Below are positions 54,723 through 63,458 of a stretch of 64,000 nt of DNA, one piece after another. This DNA comes from Chitinophaga sp. XS-30. Its GTDB lineage: Bacteria; Bacteroidota; Bacteroidia; Chitinophagales; Chitinophagaceae. A program made the position numbers and the translations under genes. The stretch is from assembly GCF_008086345.1 (NCBI RefSeq), contig NZ_CP043006.1:1052032-1116031 (forward strand). Direction: 5' to 3'. Within the stretch, counting starts at the first letter, position 1; every line of letters begins with the position of its first letter. Below the pieces are notes generated by a model. That model worked only from the letters and a program-made list of their open reading frames with translations. It ran no database searches and was not told the origin of the DNA.

Positions 54723-55496
54723 TCAAATAGCCCGTTTCCCCGCCATCCCTTCAAGGATATATTTTTCCAGCAACCGCGCATTTTCGATCGAATAACCATA
54801 AAAATCATTATTGAAGAAGATCCACAGCTCATGGCCATCCCGCAGCCAGCGTACGCACTTCCGCGCATAAGCCAGCAGGGTATTGTGGTGATAGCTGGAC
54901 GCATATAACTTGCCCGGCCCGTGAAAACGGATGTAGATATGCCGGGCTGTAACCATTTCGTGATACGGAAAAGGCATGCCGGACTGGGCAATGACCAATG
55001 TTATATCGAATTGTTGCAGTAATTGCACACTTTGGGGTTCCAGCCAGCTCTCATGCCTGATCTCCAATGCAAACGCATATTCCCCGTAATTTTTTTTCAG
55101 CAGCTCGAAAAACGGCCGGGCAACTTCAACATGAAAGGGAACATGCGCAGGCAGCTGTATCAGCACCGGACCGAGTTTTTCCTTTACAGGGTCAAAGCGG
55201 TCGAAGAACAAACGCAGGCTTTCCGCTGCATCACGTAATTTCTGATAATGACTGACATAGCGGCTCAGCTTCGGGCAGAACCGGAAATCCTCCGGCACCG
55301 CTGCTGCCCAGTTCAATACAGTCTGCGCTTTGGGCAAATGATAAAAGCTGGTATTGATCTCCACACATTGGAATTCCCGGCTGTAATATTCCAGGTATTG
55401 AACCGGCTTGAGCTTCTCCGGATAGTAAAGCCCCTTCCAGTCCTTATAGCTCCATCCGGAAGTGCCGATGTGCAGGTGTTTCCTTAAATCCTTCAT
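54723..55496 (-). CDS. DUF72 family protein
   Basis: A 257-aa TIM-barrel protein of the DUF72 (YecE-like) family. Signature stretches: IGTSGWSYKDWKGLYYPEKL, YYSREFQCVEINTSFYHLP, KLSRYVSH, ALEIRHESW, and RFHGPGKLY, then LWIFFNNDFYGYSIENA. No enzyme activity is established for the family, although it resembles divalent-metal barrels. Single gene with a repeat-bearing 105-bp gap upstream. Confidence 0.92.
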   Translation of the reverse strand: MKDLRKHLHIGTSGWSYKDWKGLYYPEKLKPVQYLEYYSREFQCVEINTSFYHLPKAQTVLNWAAAVPEDFRFCPKLSRYVSHYQKLRDAAESLRLFFDRFDPVKEKLGPVLIQLPAHVPFHVEVARPFFELLKKNYGEYAFALEIRHESWLEPQSVQLLQQFDITLVIAQSGMPFPYHEMVTARHIYIRFHGPGKLYASSYHHNTLLAYARKCVRWLRDGHELWIFFNNDFYGYSIENARLLEKYILEGMAGKRAI

Positions 55497-55508
55497 GCAG
55501 CCGTTTAC

Positions 55509-55604
55509 GGCATGTCATTCAATATTGGTGCCTGTGTCACGGTCTTTCATGTTGCGCATGTTGTACATGGCGTGGCATGTCATTCAATATTGGTGCCTGT
55601 GTCA
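55509..55604. repeat. Pair of exact 31-bp direct repeats
   Basis: The same 31 bp (begins GGCATGTCATTCAATATTGG) occurs at 55509-55539 and 55574-55604, 65 bp apart start to start. The second copy ends with the stop codon of the NQO-like gene. The 34 bp between them are rich in CATG/TTG-containing short words. On the minus strand both copies read as the same short coding tail (DTGTNIE, then stop). Confidence 0.85.
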
Positions 55605-56186
55605 TATGCCTTTGCCGCCAAGGCGACGGATTTTTTCCAGCCATTTCCCTAGCTGTACTTCCTTTTTCCAGCGCACCTGGCTGATGGTGGTGATCCTGAC
55701 CGGCTTCACACCACAAAAAGCCAGCGTAGCCTGCTTCATGGCATGATGCCCTGCTGCGCGATACACCAGGGCATTATACCAGGCGGGGCTATCCATCGTT
55801 GTGATCAGCCGGGCCGATCTTCCTTTCAGCAGTTTATCCCAGAACACGGAATCTTTGCGGTATTGAAAGGCTTTTCCGGGCAGGAACACCCTGTCAATAA
55901 AGCCCTTCATCAGTGCCGGCATAACGCCCCACCAGGTGGGGTACACCCAGACCATATGATCGCACCACTGCAGCCTTTCCCAGGCCATTTCCAGATCCGG
56001 CTCCCAGGGTGTGCGCTGCTTGTAGCCGTATTGCAATACGGGATTGAATTGCAGCTGGTTCAGGGATAACAGATAAACCTCATGTCCCGCCGCGGCAGCC
56101 CCATCCCGGTAAGCCTCCGCAACCGACCGGCAGAAACTGTTATCGTCCGGGTGCGCCATGATGATCAGTATTTTCTTTGCTTGCAT
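55602..56186 (-). CDS. NAD(P)H quinone oxidoreductase-like flavodoxin-fold protein
   Basis: A 194-aa NQO1/MdaB/KefF-type reductase from the ATG at 56186. FMN/FAD loop: ILIIMAHPDDNSF; the central VWVYPTWWGVMPALMKGFIDRVF motif is diagnostic; Cterminal segments with SPAWYNALVYR follow. It should reduce quinones or nitro compounds by two electrons. The Crp/Fnr gene lies 44 bp upstream on the same strand, so it may be both co-transcribed with and controlled by it. Confidence 0.88.
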   Translation of the reverse strand: MQAKKILIIMAHPDDNSFCRSVAEAYRDGAAAAGHEVYLLSLNQLQFNPVLQYGYKQRTPWEPDLEMAWERLQWCDHMVWVYPTWWGVMPALMKGFIDRVFLPGKAFQYRKDSVFWDKLLKGRSARLITTMDSPAWYNALVYRAAGHHAMKQATLAFCGVKPVRITTISQVRWKKEVQLGKWLEKIRRLGGKGI

Positions 56187-56230
56187 GATACAAAGGTGAG
56201 CATTCCACCGTCTGCTTTTTTTGACAAAAG

Positions 56231-56857
56231 TCAAATTCCCGAATGATAGCGGTCTGACCCGCCCCATTTTGCCCGGATACGGCTTAGTGTGGCGGGAGTA
56301 ATACCAAGATAGGATGCAAGATACCCCAGTGGCGTGCGTTGGAGTAGCGCGGGGTTATTCATGAGCAGATCCTGGTAGCGTTCTTCCGCTGTTTGAAAAC
56401 GAAGCGAACGTAACGCCGCTTCCTGCTCAAGGTAATAGCGGCTGATCATCAAACGGCCCAGCCGTTCGACCTCGTGAAACTCATTATAAAGCAGTTCCAG
56501 ATCATTGTAGGCAATGGATATCACCTCACTTTCCTCAACGGTCTCGATGCTGTAATAGGAAGGCTGATGGCTCAACAGGCTGTCCATCGCGCACAAAACA
56601 CTGTTTTCCATACCCAACGCAATTGTTACCTCTTTCCCCTGGTGGTGGTGATAGCTACGCAGCAGCCCCTTTGAAACAATATAAAGATGGGCCGCCACCC
56701 GGTGCTGTTGATGAAGCAGATGCCTGCGGGGATATTTCTCCTGGTAGAGGCAGCAGCTCATAGCAGCCATGGCCTCGGGGGAAAGCGGTGTTACCGCGTG
56801 AAAGAAGCGCAGCATTGATTCAATGGCGGGATTATATAATTGTTCCTTCGTTGCCAC
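56231..56857 (-). CDS. Crp/Fnr family transcriptional regulator
   Basis: A 208-aa regulator: cyclic-nucleotide-binding fold (about residues 20-130, HQQHRVAAHLYIVSKGLLRSY) then an HTH in GYLASYLGITPATLSRIRAK. The Cys needed for an Fnr iron-sulfur site are not in the right place, and no clear cAMP-contact motif (RxS in the phosphate cassette) is seen, so the signal is unknown. The GTG at 56857 is the only start that keeps the full N-terminus; an internal ATG at 56815 is a shorter option. Pairing with the NQO-like gene suggests a redox or stress response. Confidence 0.88.
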   Translation of the reverse strand: MATKEQLYNPAIESMLRFFHAVTPLSPEAMAAMSCCLYQEKYPRRHLLHQQHRVAAHLYIVSKGLLRSYHHHQGKEVTIALGMENSVLCAMDSLLSHQPSYYSIETVEESEVISIAYNDLELLYNEFHEVERLGRLMISRYYLEQEAALRSLRFQTAEERYQDLLMNNPALLQRTPLGYLASYLGITPATLSRIRAKWGGSDRYHSGI

Positions 56858-56917
56858 AGTACCAAGGTAACAATAAATGGGGCTTAAATACCGTTCGATT
56901 TTGTATGTTGTGTACGC

Positions 56918-58111
56918 ATGCGTGATTATTACTACATACTGGGCGTAGATGAGAACGCTTCCCCTGACCAGATCAAAAGCGCATTCAGAAAGCTATCCAT
57001 GAAATTCCATCCCGACAAGAACAACGGGGAGAAATTCTATGAAAACCGGTTCAAAGCCATTCTCGAAGCCTGGGACGTACTTTCTGATCCGGCCAGAAAA
57101 GCAGGGTATGACCGCCAGCTGAAAAGGTTCCGTACAGCCGCAGAAAGCATCGCGTATAAAGATGCTTTGATCCGGAGGTACGAAGCTGAATTGCGGCAGC
57201 GTTCGCCGTCTGTCCGGCAAACAGGGCAACCGAGTTATCTGGCGAATTCCCGCATGCCTGTCCGCATGATCATCATTACGGCCGGCATCATGATATTGTT
57301 TTTTGTTTCGCTTTACCTGTTTGCGCCGCGTGACCCAGAATTGCCTGGCAAGAAACGTTATGCCCTGGTGCCTGATACGGAAGACGCTCTGCCGGCGGCA
57401 GCTGTTAAAACAGGAATGCCCGTTCCGCTGCAGGATATGCGGCTGCTCTGGGATGGGAAGCCGGTCAGCCTCAGGGAAATTCTGGAAAGCCCGCGTCATT
57501 ACCGCAGCAATTATTCCACGACTGATATTAACGGCGATGACATCCCCGAACTGCTGGTCACCTACCACACCGGGGGAGCGCATTGCTGCAATGTCGATCA
57601 CCTTTTTGTGCTGAACGAAGCTGACCGGTTTGAACTGGCCTTTTCTTATATCGGCGGGCTGTATGTTTTGGGGAACAAGCTGACGCTGTACTTTTATCAG
57701 GATATTGGCGAATATCACAGCTGCTACAGCTGTACGGTTTCCGGAAAGCTGCCCCGGCAGGATGTAAACGCGGAAATAAACACTTTTTTCGAGGGAGGGA
57801 AACCGGTATTGGCGGAAACCGACACACAGCTTAACGCGTCCATCGTGGTAAACCTCGCCTACCTCTCAGGCCGCGGTATCCCGCCCCTTGATGCCCGTGG
57901 AAGGGACGACGGCAGCCGCAAGGAGATCATGCTGCATATGATCGCCTATCATTTTAACAATCACGACGCGGTTAAAACGAAAGCGTTGTTTGACCAATAT
58001 TACAGGTGGGATGATCATGCTGCAAGATGGAAAGATCTGCAGACGATGATCAGCAGGTACGAAGAGATCATTTTTTCCAATGCCGCTTACAGGAAGAAGC
58101 AGATTTTCTGA
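56918..58111 (+). CDS. Membrane DnaJ-domain protein with DxNxD-containing C-terminal domain
   Basis: A 397-aa protein: a J domain at residues 3-66 with HPD at 31-33, a basic linker, one membrane helix at 117-135, then a C-terminal region of about 260 residues with a Ca-loop-like motif D203-I-N-G-D-D-I-P-E (as in FG-GAP/VCBS repeats) and a Cys cluster (AHCCN, HSCYSC). The J domain faces the cytoplasm and the rest should be periplasmic if the N-in topology is right. I know no named family with this order. Its stop overlaps the tRNA gene by 1 bp, on the other strand. Confidence 0.8.
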   Translation: MRDYYYILGVDENASPDQIKSAFRKLSMKFHPDKNNGEKFYENRFKAILEAWDVLSDPARKAGYDRQLKRFRTAAESIAYKDALIRRYEAELRQRSPSVRQTGQPSYLANSRMPVRMIIITAGIMILFFVSLYLFAPRDPELPGKKRYALVPDTEDALPAAAVKTGMPVPLQDMRLLWDGKPVSLREILESPRHYRSNYSTTDINGDDIPELLVTYHTGGAHCCNVDHLFVLNEADRFELAFSYIGGLYVLGNKLTLYFYQDIGEYHSCYSCTVSGKLPRQDVNAEINTFFEGGKPVLAETDTQLNASIVVNLAYLSGRGIPPLDARGRDDGSRKEIMLHMIAYHFNNHDAVKTKALFDQYYRWDDHAARWKDLQTMISRYEEIIFSNAAYRKKQIF

Positions 58112-58184
58112 GCCACCCATCGGGATCGAACCGACGACCTGTTATTTACGAAACAACCGCTCTGACCAACTGAGCTAGGGTGGC
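58111..58184 (-). tRNA. tRNA-Thr (anticodon CGU)
   Basis: Reading the minus strand gives a full 74-nt cloverleaf: acceptor GCCACCC/GGGTGGC, T8-A9, D arm GCTC-loop-GAGC, anticodon stem GTTGT/ATAAC with loop TTCGTAA (anticodon CGT, codon ACG), 5-nt variable loop and T arm GTCGG-TTCGATC-CCGAT; discriminator T, no encoded CCA. It follows obgE by 8 bp on the same strand, so the two are probably co-transcribed. Confidence 0.96.
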
Positions 58185-58192
58185 TGGTAAAT

Positions 58193-59200
58193 TTATATTG
58201 ACGACGGGCTTACTTCGGCGTTCAGCGCGTCCCATAATACATCTTTAAGCTCCTGCAGGCCGGTTTGGGTGACCGCGGAGATGAACACATGCGGGATGTT
58301 TGGCGGCAGCTCTGCAGCAATAGCGGCCTTCAGTTCATCATCCAGCATGTCGCTTTTGCTGATAGCGATCAGGAACTGTTTGTCCAGCATTTCCGGGTTG
58401 TATTGTTCCAGCTCATTTACCAGCACATTATATTCTTTGCGATGGTCCGCACTGTCCGCCGGGATCACAAAAAGCAGCACGGCATTTCTTTCAATATGCC
58501 GCAGGAAGCGGTGTCCCAGGCCTTTTCCTTCATGTGCGCCTTCAATGATGCCGGGGAGGTCTGCCATGCAGAAGGATTTGTCTTCCCGGTAAGCCACCAT
58601 GCCCAGTTGCGGGGTAAGGGTGGTGAACGCATAGTTGGCGATCTTCGGCCTGGCCGCAGTGATCGCTGAAAGGAGGGTGGATTTCCCGGCATTGGGGAAT
58701 CCTACCAGTCCCACATCCGCCAGCACTTTCAGTTCCAGCAGCTTCCATCCTTCGCGGCCGGGCTCTCCGGGCTGGGCGTATTCAGGAGCCTGGTTGGTGG
58801 CGCTTTTGAAGTACGCATTGCCGCGCCCCCCCTGCCCGCCTGGCATGAAGATCACTTCCTGCCCTTCTTCCATGATCTCCGCTTCCACTTCGCCGGTTTC
58901 CTCATCCCGTACGATGGTGCCCAGCGGCACTTCAATGATGATATCCTTGCCATTGGCGCCCGTGCAGTTGTCCCCACTGCCGTTCTCGCCGTTCTCCGCG
59001 ATCACATTCTTGTACCAGCGCAGGTGCAGCAAGGTCCATAACTGGCCATTGCCTTTAAGGATAAGGTGCCCGCCGCGGCCGCCGTCGCCGCCATCAGGGC
59101 CTGCCATCGCCTTGAACTTGGTGCGCATGAAATGCCTGCTGCCCGCGCCGCCATGGCCGGATTTACAAAATACCCTGATATAGTCTACAAAATTCTCCAT
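58193..59200 (-). CDS. obgE: Obg family GTPase
   Basis: A 335-aa Obg GTPase. The Gly-rich OBG domain occupies about 1-158 ([34 protein letters not shown]); G1 is [10 protein letters not shown]3 is [17 protein letters not shown]4 is ISKSDMLD (the usual N replaced by S, frequent in this phylum). It lacks the C-terminal OCT domain, as expected for the length. Roles: 50S assembly and stringent response. adk is upstream on the same strand, 274 bp away, with a terminator between. Confidence 0.97.
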   Translation of the reverse strand: MENFVDYIRVFCKSGHGGAGSRHFMRTKFKAMAGPDGGDGGRGGHLILKGNGQLWTLLHLRWYKNVIAENGENGSGDNCTGANGKDIIIEVPLGTIVRDEETGEVEAEIMEEGQEVIFMPGGQGGRGNAYFKSATNQAPEYAQPGEPGREGWKLLELKVLADVGLVGFPNAGKSTLLSAITAARPKIANYAFTTLTPQLGMVAYREDKSFCMADLPGIIEGAHEGKGLGHRFLRHIERNAVLLFVIPADSADHRKEYNVLVNELEQYNPEMLDKQFLIAISKSDMLDDELKAAIAAELPPNIPHVFISAVTQTGLQELKDVLWDALNAEVSPSSI

Positions 59201-59278
59201 AATTCAATCTCCCGTTTGCGGGCAGGACTCGCGTATGTTGTCAGCAAAAATAGCCCTAAATGTATTTACTGTAAAAAG

Positions 59279-59327
59279 CAAAACGCAAAGATCGTAAAGT
59301 TTCGCTTTACATGATCTTTGCGTTTTG
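59279..59327 (-). terminator. adk terminator
   Basis: A 15-bp outer stem (CAAAACGCAAAGATC at 59279-59293 with its complement at 59313-59327) stacked on an inner GTAAAG/CTTTAC stem, 2-nt bulge at 59311-59312, followed on the minus strand by GCTTTTTAC. It lies 148 bp after the adk stop and upstream of obgE. Confidence 0.78.
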
Positions 59328-59474
59328 AAAGCATGCAGAAGGCTGCCCTCTTTTATGCCGTTATCCGGTGGGAGGAAGCTTCGGGTATCCGCCGCTCCGG
59401 CTCCTTCAGATATTGTTTAAAAATGTTTGCCGGCCTGAACTTTTCCCTTGCGGGGCAAAGCTCCCGGGGCCTGG

Positions 59475-60068
59475 CTATACTCTTTCCCTTTCACCTACCA
59501 GCAGGTCTATTTCCTTGCACAGCAGCTCAAAGGTCGCTTCAATCGTTCCATCGCCCTTAACTTTCCTCAGCTTGCCGAATTTGGCATAATGGTCCGCTAC
59601 CGGGGCGGTTTTGTTATGATATTCCACGATGCGGTTCTTTACCACGCCTTCGTTGGCATCATCGCTGCGGCCGGAGGTCTGCCCGCGTTCCAGCAGGCGG
59701 CGCACCAGTTCGTCTTCCGGCACTTCCAGGCTCAGCACCATGGAAATGGCTGTTTTTTTGAGCGAAAGGAGCTTGTCCAGCGCATCAGCCTGTGCCGTAG
59801 TACGGGGGAACCCGTCGAATATAAAGCCCCTGGCATCGGGGTTGGCGTCCAGTTTTGAGCTGATCATCCCGATCACCACTTCATCCGGCACCAGGTTGCC
59901 CTGGTCCATGAACTTTTTTGCTTCCATCCCAAGCGGCGTTTTGTCCGCGATCTCTGAACGCAGCAGATCTCCGGTTGACAGGTGGAGAAGTCCGTATTTC
60001 TCAATGATGTTGGCACTCTGAGTTCCTTTTCCGCTTCCGGGAGGGCCAAATAAAATAAGATTGACCAT
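59475..60068 (-). CDS. adk: Adenylate kinase
   Basis: A 197-aa adenylate kinase, start at the ATG at 60068 (MVNLILFGPPG); a TTG seven codons upstream was rejected. P-loop GPPGSGKGTQ, AMP-binding STGDLLRSEI, FIFDGFPRT, and a short LID (RGQTSGRSDD) lacking the zinc Cys. It balances AMP, ADP and ATP. Preceded by a good -7 element and a small hairpin in the leader. Confidence 0.97.
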   Translation of the reverse strand: MVNLILFGPPGSGKGTQSANIIEKYGLLHLSTGDLLRSEIADKTPLGMEAKKFMDQGNLVPDEVVIGMISSKLDANPDARGFIFDGFPRTTAQADALDKLLSLKKTAISMVLSLEVPEDELVRRLLERGQTSGRSDDANEGVVKNRIVEYHNKTAPVADHYAKFGKLRKVKGDGTIEATFELLCKEIDLLVGERERV

Positions 60069-60121
60069 GTTCTTCGATAATGTGTTCAATACGTAAGCCG
60101 GGGCTCACATGTAAGGTAAAC

Positions 60122-60144
60122 AAGTTACAGTTCTTCTGTAACTT
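60122..60144 (-). repeat. Small hairpin in the adk leader
   Basis: AAGTTACAG (60122-60130) with CTGTAACTT (60136-60144), a 9-bp stem with a 5-nt loop, between the adk -7 element and the adk ATG. It could form in the 5' untranslated RNA. Confidence 0.6.
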
Positions 60145-60154
60145 TTGTAAGCTG

Positions 60155-60162
60155 CAAATATA
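60155..60162 (-). promoter_or_regulatory. adk -7 element (TATATTTG)
   Basis: On the minus strand this reads TATATTTG, identical to the recA -7 element. It is 86 bp upstream of the adk ATG. Confidence 0.7.
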
Positions 60163-60412
60163 ACAAACAATTGAATGTATTGGTAATTAAATTCAAATTG
60201 CTTGAATAACATGAAATAATAATGGAAAATAGTAAATAGATTTTAATAAATAAAGCAAAATGATAGACGAATTAAAAAAACATTCTTCCACTATACGGTA
60301 AACATCTCCCAGACGGTCTTTAATATGAAATCTGGCCGTAATGTATTAACCGCCAGTCACTTTTATCGCTGCTACAGCTGTTTTAGCAGCACAAATTTTG
60401 TATGTTTATATC

Positions 60413-63400
60413 ATGATGAAGCAAATTTTGGTATTAGGACTCACGGGGCTGCTACTCTCCGCAAACGGGAACCCGGGCCCGGCATCATACATCCAGCCAT
60501 TACAGCAGGAAAAGCCGGCTCCAACGCCGGCAGAGCGATGGGTAGACAGTGTATTCAATTCCCTCAGCCATGAGGAACGGATCGCACAGCTGATCATGAT
60601 CCGCATGCACTCTAATCTGGGTGCGGACCATATAGCCTCCGTCATGGCGGATATCCGCAATAACAAGATAGGAGGGCTGGTGACCTTCCAGGGCGGCCCG
60701 GTGAGGCAGGCGCATCTGGTGAACAGGTATCAGGCCATGAGCAAAGTACCGCTGCTGGTGGCGGTGGACGGTGAATGGGGCCTGGGCATGCGCTTTGTGG
60801 ACAGCGTGATCTCCTTCCCAAGGAACCTTATGCTGGGCGCGGTGCAGGACAGCACCCTGATCTACGAAGTGGGGAAGGCCATCGGCGAACAGTGTAAACG
60901 CATGGGCATCCAGTACAACTTTGCGCCTGTGCTCGATGTCAACAACAATCCCGAGAACCCGGTGATCAACGACCGTTCCTTCGGGGAAGACAAATACCAG
61001 GTGGCCCGCCACGGTGTGGCCATGATCAAAGGCATGCAGGACGCGGGAATTATGGCCTGCGCCAAGCATTTTCCAGGGCATGGGGACACGGACGTTGATT
61101 CCCACTATGATCTGCCTTCCATCAACAAATCTCTCGCAGAACTGGACTCACTCGAGTTATACCCTTTCCGCAGAGCCATAGAGGCCGGTGTGGGATCGAT
61201 CATGATCGCGCACCTGTATATCCCCGCTATCGATAAAAAAGCCAACACGCCCACATCCATCTCTTATAAAGCTGTGACCAACCTGCTGCAGAAAGACCTG
61301 GGTTTTGACGGCCTGATCGTGACGGATGCGCTGGAGATGAAAGGGATTTCCAAGTACTACAGCAAAGGGCAGGAATCGCTCCAGTCCCTGCTGGCCGGGA
61401 ACGACCTGATGGAACTGCCTTCCACGGCCAAGGGCAGCATCACCGCCATTGCGCAGGCCATCAGAAAAGGCGCCATCAGCAGGAATGAAGTCTACCGCCG
61501 CGTTAAAAAAGTGTTGCGGGCGAAATATGAACTGGGCCTGCACGATCTTAAGCCGATAGATCCCGCTAATATCACGAACGACCTGAATGCAGCCGTGCTG
61601 CCGTTACGGGAACGCATATCCCGAAACGCGATCACGCTGCTGCGGAACGATAACCACCTGTTGCCCTTCAAAGCGGTTGACGCCACCCAGAAGATCGCCG
61701 TGCTTTCAGTGGGGGTAGACGGCAATAACACTTTCCTGGATGCGGTGAAGGAATACCGGCCCGAGGTGGATTCCTACGTGTTTTCCTCCCGTCAGTCCGC
61801 CACGCAGATCCCGGCCATGGTAAAGCGTTTGAAAGACAACTATGAAGCAGTGATCATCGCTGTTCAGAATTATAGCCGCAGACCCGCAAATGATTACGGG
61901 CTTAACCGCGCCTCGCGTCAGCTCATCAATCAGCTGCAGGAGGAAATGCCGGCAGTGACGATCGCGTTCGGGAACCCTTATGCGATCCGCTATTTCTGCG
62001 ATGCCACCACCATTATTGCCGCATACGAGGATGACAGCATTACACATAAGGCTACGGCCCGGGTGCTGTTCGGCCAGGCTGAGCCAAAAGGCAGGCTGCC
62101 GGTAACGGTTTGCGACAACTATCATTTCGGGGCGGGTATCACCGCCATCATCCCGCCACCGCCGCCGCCGGCATTACTGCCATCCGCCACGCCGGAATCC
62201 GTGGGGCTGGACGGCCGGATACTGGAACGTATCGACTCGCTTGCCTATGATATGATCGATAAAGGCGCCGCTCCGGGTTGCCAGATCCTGGCACTGAAAG
62301 ACGGCAAGATGATCTACAATAAAAATTTCGGGCATTATGATTACAGCCAGCGGGAAGCCGTCACCGAAAACTCGGTATATGACCTGGCATCCGTGACCAA
62401 GATATGCGCCACCACTTTGTCGGTCATGCGCCTTTATGATGAGGGGAAGCTGGACCTGGACAGTACCCTGGGCAAGTATCTGGTATGGGTAAGGGGGAGT
62501 GACAAGGAAAAGCTGCGCATCCGGGACATCCTGCTGCATCAGGCGGGATTGGTCTCCTATATCCCGTTCTACCGGGAAACGCTGTATCCCAATGGCTGGC
62601 CTGATACCATGGTCTACAAGCCTGTTCTGGATTCCACCTATTCCGTCAGGGTAGCGGAAAGCCTGTATATGGCCCCTGCCTTTATCGATACGATCAAACG
62701 CCGTATCCTGGACAGCCGGATAAAACCATCCGGCAGGGCCTATGTGTACAGCGATAACGATTTTATTTTTCTCGGCAAGGTGGTGGAGGCAGTTTCCGGC
62801 ATGCGGCTGGACCGGTATGTGCGGGAAACATTTTATGAGCCGCTTGGGTTGCTGACCACCGGTTTCGGGCCGCGCAGCCGTTTGCCGCTGAAGCAGCTGG
62901 TGCCTACAGAGTTCGAAAATTATTTCCGGGTGCAATGGATCCGCGGGGATGTACATGACCCGGGGGCCGCCATGTTCGGCGGTATTGCCGGTCATGCCGG
63001 GCTTTTCTCCAACGCTACTGATATTGCGGTGCTGATGCAAATGATGCTGAATGGCGGAAGCTTCGGTGGGCAGGAATACATCAAGCCCGAAACCATCCGG
63101 CTGTTCTCTGCCTATGGCAGCACCATCAGCCGCCGCGGCCTGGGTTTCGACAAGCCGGAGAAGGATAACCTCACCCGCAGGCCCAACCAGGCATATCCCT
63201 GTAAAAGCGCATCGCCGCTTACTTTCGGTCATACGGGTTTTACCGGGACCTGTGTATGGGCCGACCCTCAGTACAACCTGGTATTCGTATATCTGAGCAA
63301 TCGCGTATGCCCTAACGGTGGCGCAAACACGAAAATATCGCAGCTGAACGTGCGGGGAAATATGATGGAAGTGCTGTATGATGCGATGGTGGACAAAAGC

Positions 63401-63436
63401 GCCATGAGCAACGGCCTGCTGTCCGGGAATTTCTGA
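60413..63436 (+). CDS. GH3 (NagZ-like) beta-N-acetylglucosaminidase fused to serine beta-lactamase-like domain
   Basis: A 1007-aa exported fusion, start ATG at 60413 with a short signal region. Residues about 40-575 are GH3: KHFPGHGDTDVDSH (218-231) carries the NagZ-type Asp-His acid/base pair and D305 in VTDALEM is the nucleophile. A run of six Pro (581-586) links to a class C beta-lactamase/transpeptidase-like domain: S660-V-T-K663, Y779-S-D (Asn of YxN replaced by Asp) and H940-T-G. The pairing suggests peptidoglycan turnover: glycan cleavage plus peptide or ester hydrolysis. Common in this phylum; the second activity is not established. Confidence 0.92.
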   Translation: MMKQILVLGLTGLLLSANGNPGPASYIQPLQQEKPAPTPAERWVDSVFNSLSHEERIAQLIMIRMHSNLGADHIASVMADIRNNKIGGLVTFQGGPVRQAHLVNRYQAMSKVPLLVAVDGEWGLGMRFVDSVISFPRNLMLGAVQDSTLIYEVGKAIGEQCKRMGIQYNFAPVLDVNNNPENPVINDRSFGEDKYQVARHGVAMIKGMQDAGIMACAKHFPGHGDTDVDSHYDLPSINKSLAELDSLELYPFRRAIEAGVGSIMIAHLYIPAIDKKANTPTSISYKAVTNLLQKDLGFDGLIVTDALEMKGISKYYSKGQESLQSLLAGNDLMELPSTAKGSITAIAQAIRKGAISRNEVYRRVKKVLRAKYELGLHDLKPIDPANITNDLNAAVLPLRERISRNAITLLRNDNHLLPFKAVDATQKIAVLSVGVDGNNTFLDAVKEYRPEVDSYVFSSRQSATQIPAMVKRLKDNYEAVIIAVQNYSRRPANDYGLNRASRQLINQLQEEMPAVTIAFGNPYAIRYFCDATTIIAAYEDDSITHKATARVLFGQAEPKGRLPVTVCDNYHFGAGITAIIPPPPPPALLPSATPESVGLDGRILERIDSLAYDMIDKGAAPGCQILALKDGKMIYNKNFGHYDYSQREAVTENSVYDLASVTKICATTLSVMRLYDEGKLDLDSTLGKYLVWVRGSDKEKLRIRDILLHQAGLVSYIPFYRETLYPNGWPDTMVYKPVLDSTYSVRVAESLYMAPAFIDTIKRRILDSRIKPSGRAYVYSDNDFIFLGKVVEAVSGMRLDRYVRETFYEPLGLLTTGFGPRSRLPLKQLVPTEFENYFRVQWIRGDVHDPGAAMFGGIAGHAGLFSNATDIAVLMQMMLNGGSFGGQEYIKPETIRLFSAYGSTISRRGLGFDKPEKDNLTRRPNQAYPCKSASPLTFGHTGFTGTCVWADPQYNLVFVYLSNRVCPNGGANTKISQLNVRGNMMEVLYDAMVDKSAMSNGLLSGNF

Positions 63437-63458
63437 TGACCGAAAAGGAAATGCAAAA

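Larger units (their letters stand above)
60069..60412. other. 344-bp AT-rich divergent promoter region
   Basis: Between adk and the GH3 fusion gene. It holds the adk leader with a hairpin (60122-60144), the adk -7 element (60155-60162), a very AT-rich block (60165-60300) and a weak GCTGCT/AGCAGC hairpin near 60370-60390 close to the GH3 start. I see no gene in it. Confidence 0.7.

Noticed and set aside
54528..54908. A repeat-rich small protein (RTFSFF motif) behind recA
   Set aside because: The frame is driven by the tandem repeat and terminator, then runs antisense into the DUF72 gene; no start signal or homology seen.
55602..56857. An Fnr-type oxygen sensor controlling the quinone reductase
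   Set aside because: The regulator lacks the N-terminal Cys cluster of Fnr, so oxygen sensing through a cluster is not supported.
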